Below the pieces are notes generated by a model. That model saw only the letters and a list, made by a program, of their open reading frames with translations. It made no database searches and was not told the DNA's origin. Below are positions 5,357-5,769 of a stretch of DNA of 5,769 nt, in pieces. The stretch is from an uncultured Rubrivivax sp. GTDB taxonomy: Bacteria > Pseudomonadota > Gammaproteobacteria > Burkholderiales > Burkholderiaceae_C. The position numbers and the translations under genes are program-made. Every line of letters starts with the position of its first letter. The stretch's first letter is position 1. The DNA lies in contig CALJUI010000017.1 of the NCBI GenBank assembly GCA_937975735.1, positions 1 to 5,769 of the forward strand, read 5' to 3'.

Positions 5357-5769
5357 TCAGTCGGCCTGTTTGCGCAGGAAGGCCGGGATCTCGATCTCGT
5401 CCATGCCGTGGTTGGCCAGCGCGTCGACCTTGGCCGCCGCGGTGCGGCCGCTGCGCCAGACGCTGGGCGTCTGCAGGCCGCCGTAGTCGTGCACCGGGGG
5501 CTGCGCCGGCGCGGCCGGCGTGCCGCCCTGCGCGACCTGGTTGAGCACCGGCAGGTTGTCGGTGCCGGTGCGCTGCACCGGGGCCTGCTGGTCCACCGTC
5601 AGCGGCGCCGACTGGCGGCGCGAGGTCGGGCTCAGGCCGGTGGCGATCACGGTCACGCGCAGCTGGTCGCCCAGGCTCTCGTCGTAGGCGGCGCCGTAGA
5701 TGATGTGGGCGTCGTCGGCGGCGTAGCGGCGGATGCAGTTCATCGCCGACTGGCTCTCCTTCAGCTTGA
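5357..5769 (-). CDS. ftsZ: Cell division protein FtsZ, C-terminal part (5' end outside window)
   Basis: The last 136 residues are present, and the frame is open to the window edge; the ATG at 5743 is internal. FtsZ is the tubulin-like GTPase that builds the division ring under the cytoplasmic membrane. What is visible is the end of the C-terminal globular subdomain (AMNCIRRYAADDAHIIYG, then DQLRVTVIATGLS), an unstructured linker of about 70 residues rich in Pro, Gln, Ala and Thr, and the conserved C-terminal peptide EIPAFLRKQAD. That peptide nearly equals the E. coli DIPAFLRKQAD that binds FtsA and ZipA. The linker pieces RTGTDNLPVLNQ, TPSVWRSGRT and AAKVDAL resemble FtsZ of Comamonadaceae and related Burkholderiales, from memory. 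The GTPase domain lies outside the window. Whether this is the only ftsZ copy cannot be told here. Confidence 0.96.
   Translation of the reverse strand, partial: KLKESQSAMNCIRRYAADDAHIIYGAAYDESLGDQLRVTVIATGLSPTSRRQSAPLTVDQQAPVQRTGTDNLPVLNQVAQGGTPAAPAQPPVHDYGGLQTPSVWRSGRTAAAKVDALANHGMDEIEIPAFLRKQAD

Noticed and set aside
5229..5544. Plus-strand open frames of 85 and 94 codons across the intergenic region and ftsZ
   Set aside because: They show no conserved motif and Arg/Ala/Pro-rich composition, overlap ftsZ in antisense, and run through the hairpins and dyad.
1..5769. CRISPR arrays, tRNA/rRNA genes, insertion sequences
   Set aside because: No regularly spaced repeats, no tRNA cloverleaf arms, no transposase-like frames and no terminal inverted repeats were seen.

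Overview
The window comes from a high-GC (roughly 70% by eye) betaproteobacterium. The best fit is a Burkholderiales member of the Rubrivivax/Leptothrix/Comamonadaceae type. This rests on the FtsZ C-terminal linker and tail, the PEP-CTERM sorting signal, and the make-up of the beta-oxidation operon. No organism was confirmed by search.

Positions 1-4320 (+ strand) hold the 3' part of a tightly packed fatty-acid beta-oxidation operon of five genes. In order they are: the crotonase-domain end of a FadN-type 3-hydroxyacyl-CoA dehydrogenase/enoyl-CoA hydratase (cut by the window start); a 3-ketoacyl-CoA thiolase with an intact Cys-His-Cys active site; a second crotonase-fold protein; an SGNH/GDSL hydrolase; and a short-chain dehydrogenase very like the N-terminal domain of animal HSDL2. 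Gaps are 14 bp, 14 bp, a 1-base overlap and a 4-base overlap, so the set is probably co-transcribed and partly translationally coupled. Its promoter lies upstream of the window. The second crotonase lacks both hydratase glutamates but has a glutamate where Eci1/ECI2-type delta3,delta2-enoyl-CoA isomerases place theirs. It may therefore let the pathway handle unsaturated acyl chains.

Positions 4326-5105 (- strand) encode a secreted von Willebrand factor A-like protein (DUF1194 type) with a signal peptide, a complete MIDAS motif and a C-terminal PEP-CTERM tag. It converges on the operon with only 5 bp between the stop codons.

Positions 5106-5356 are intergenic but full of signals. Reading the - strand, the end of ftsZ is followed by two GC-rich hairpins (probable terminator region), then a perfect 8-bp inverted repeat, then a near-consensus sigma-54 (-24/-12) promoter placed to give a 28-nt leader, then a good Shine-Dalgarno sequence and the PEP-CTERM start codon. 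The dyad is centred about 92 bp upstream of the predicted transcription start, a usual distance for a sigma-54 activator site. This is the most interesting unannotated element in the window.

Positions 5357-5769 (- strand) are the last 136 codons of ftsZ, cut by the window end, including the conserved C-terminal peptide.
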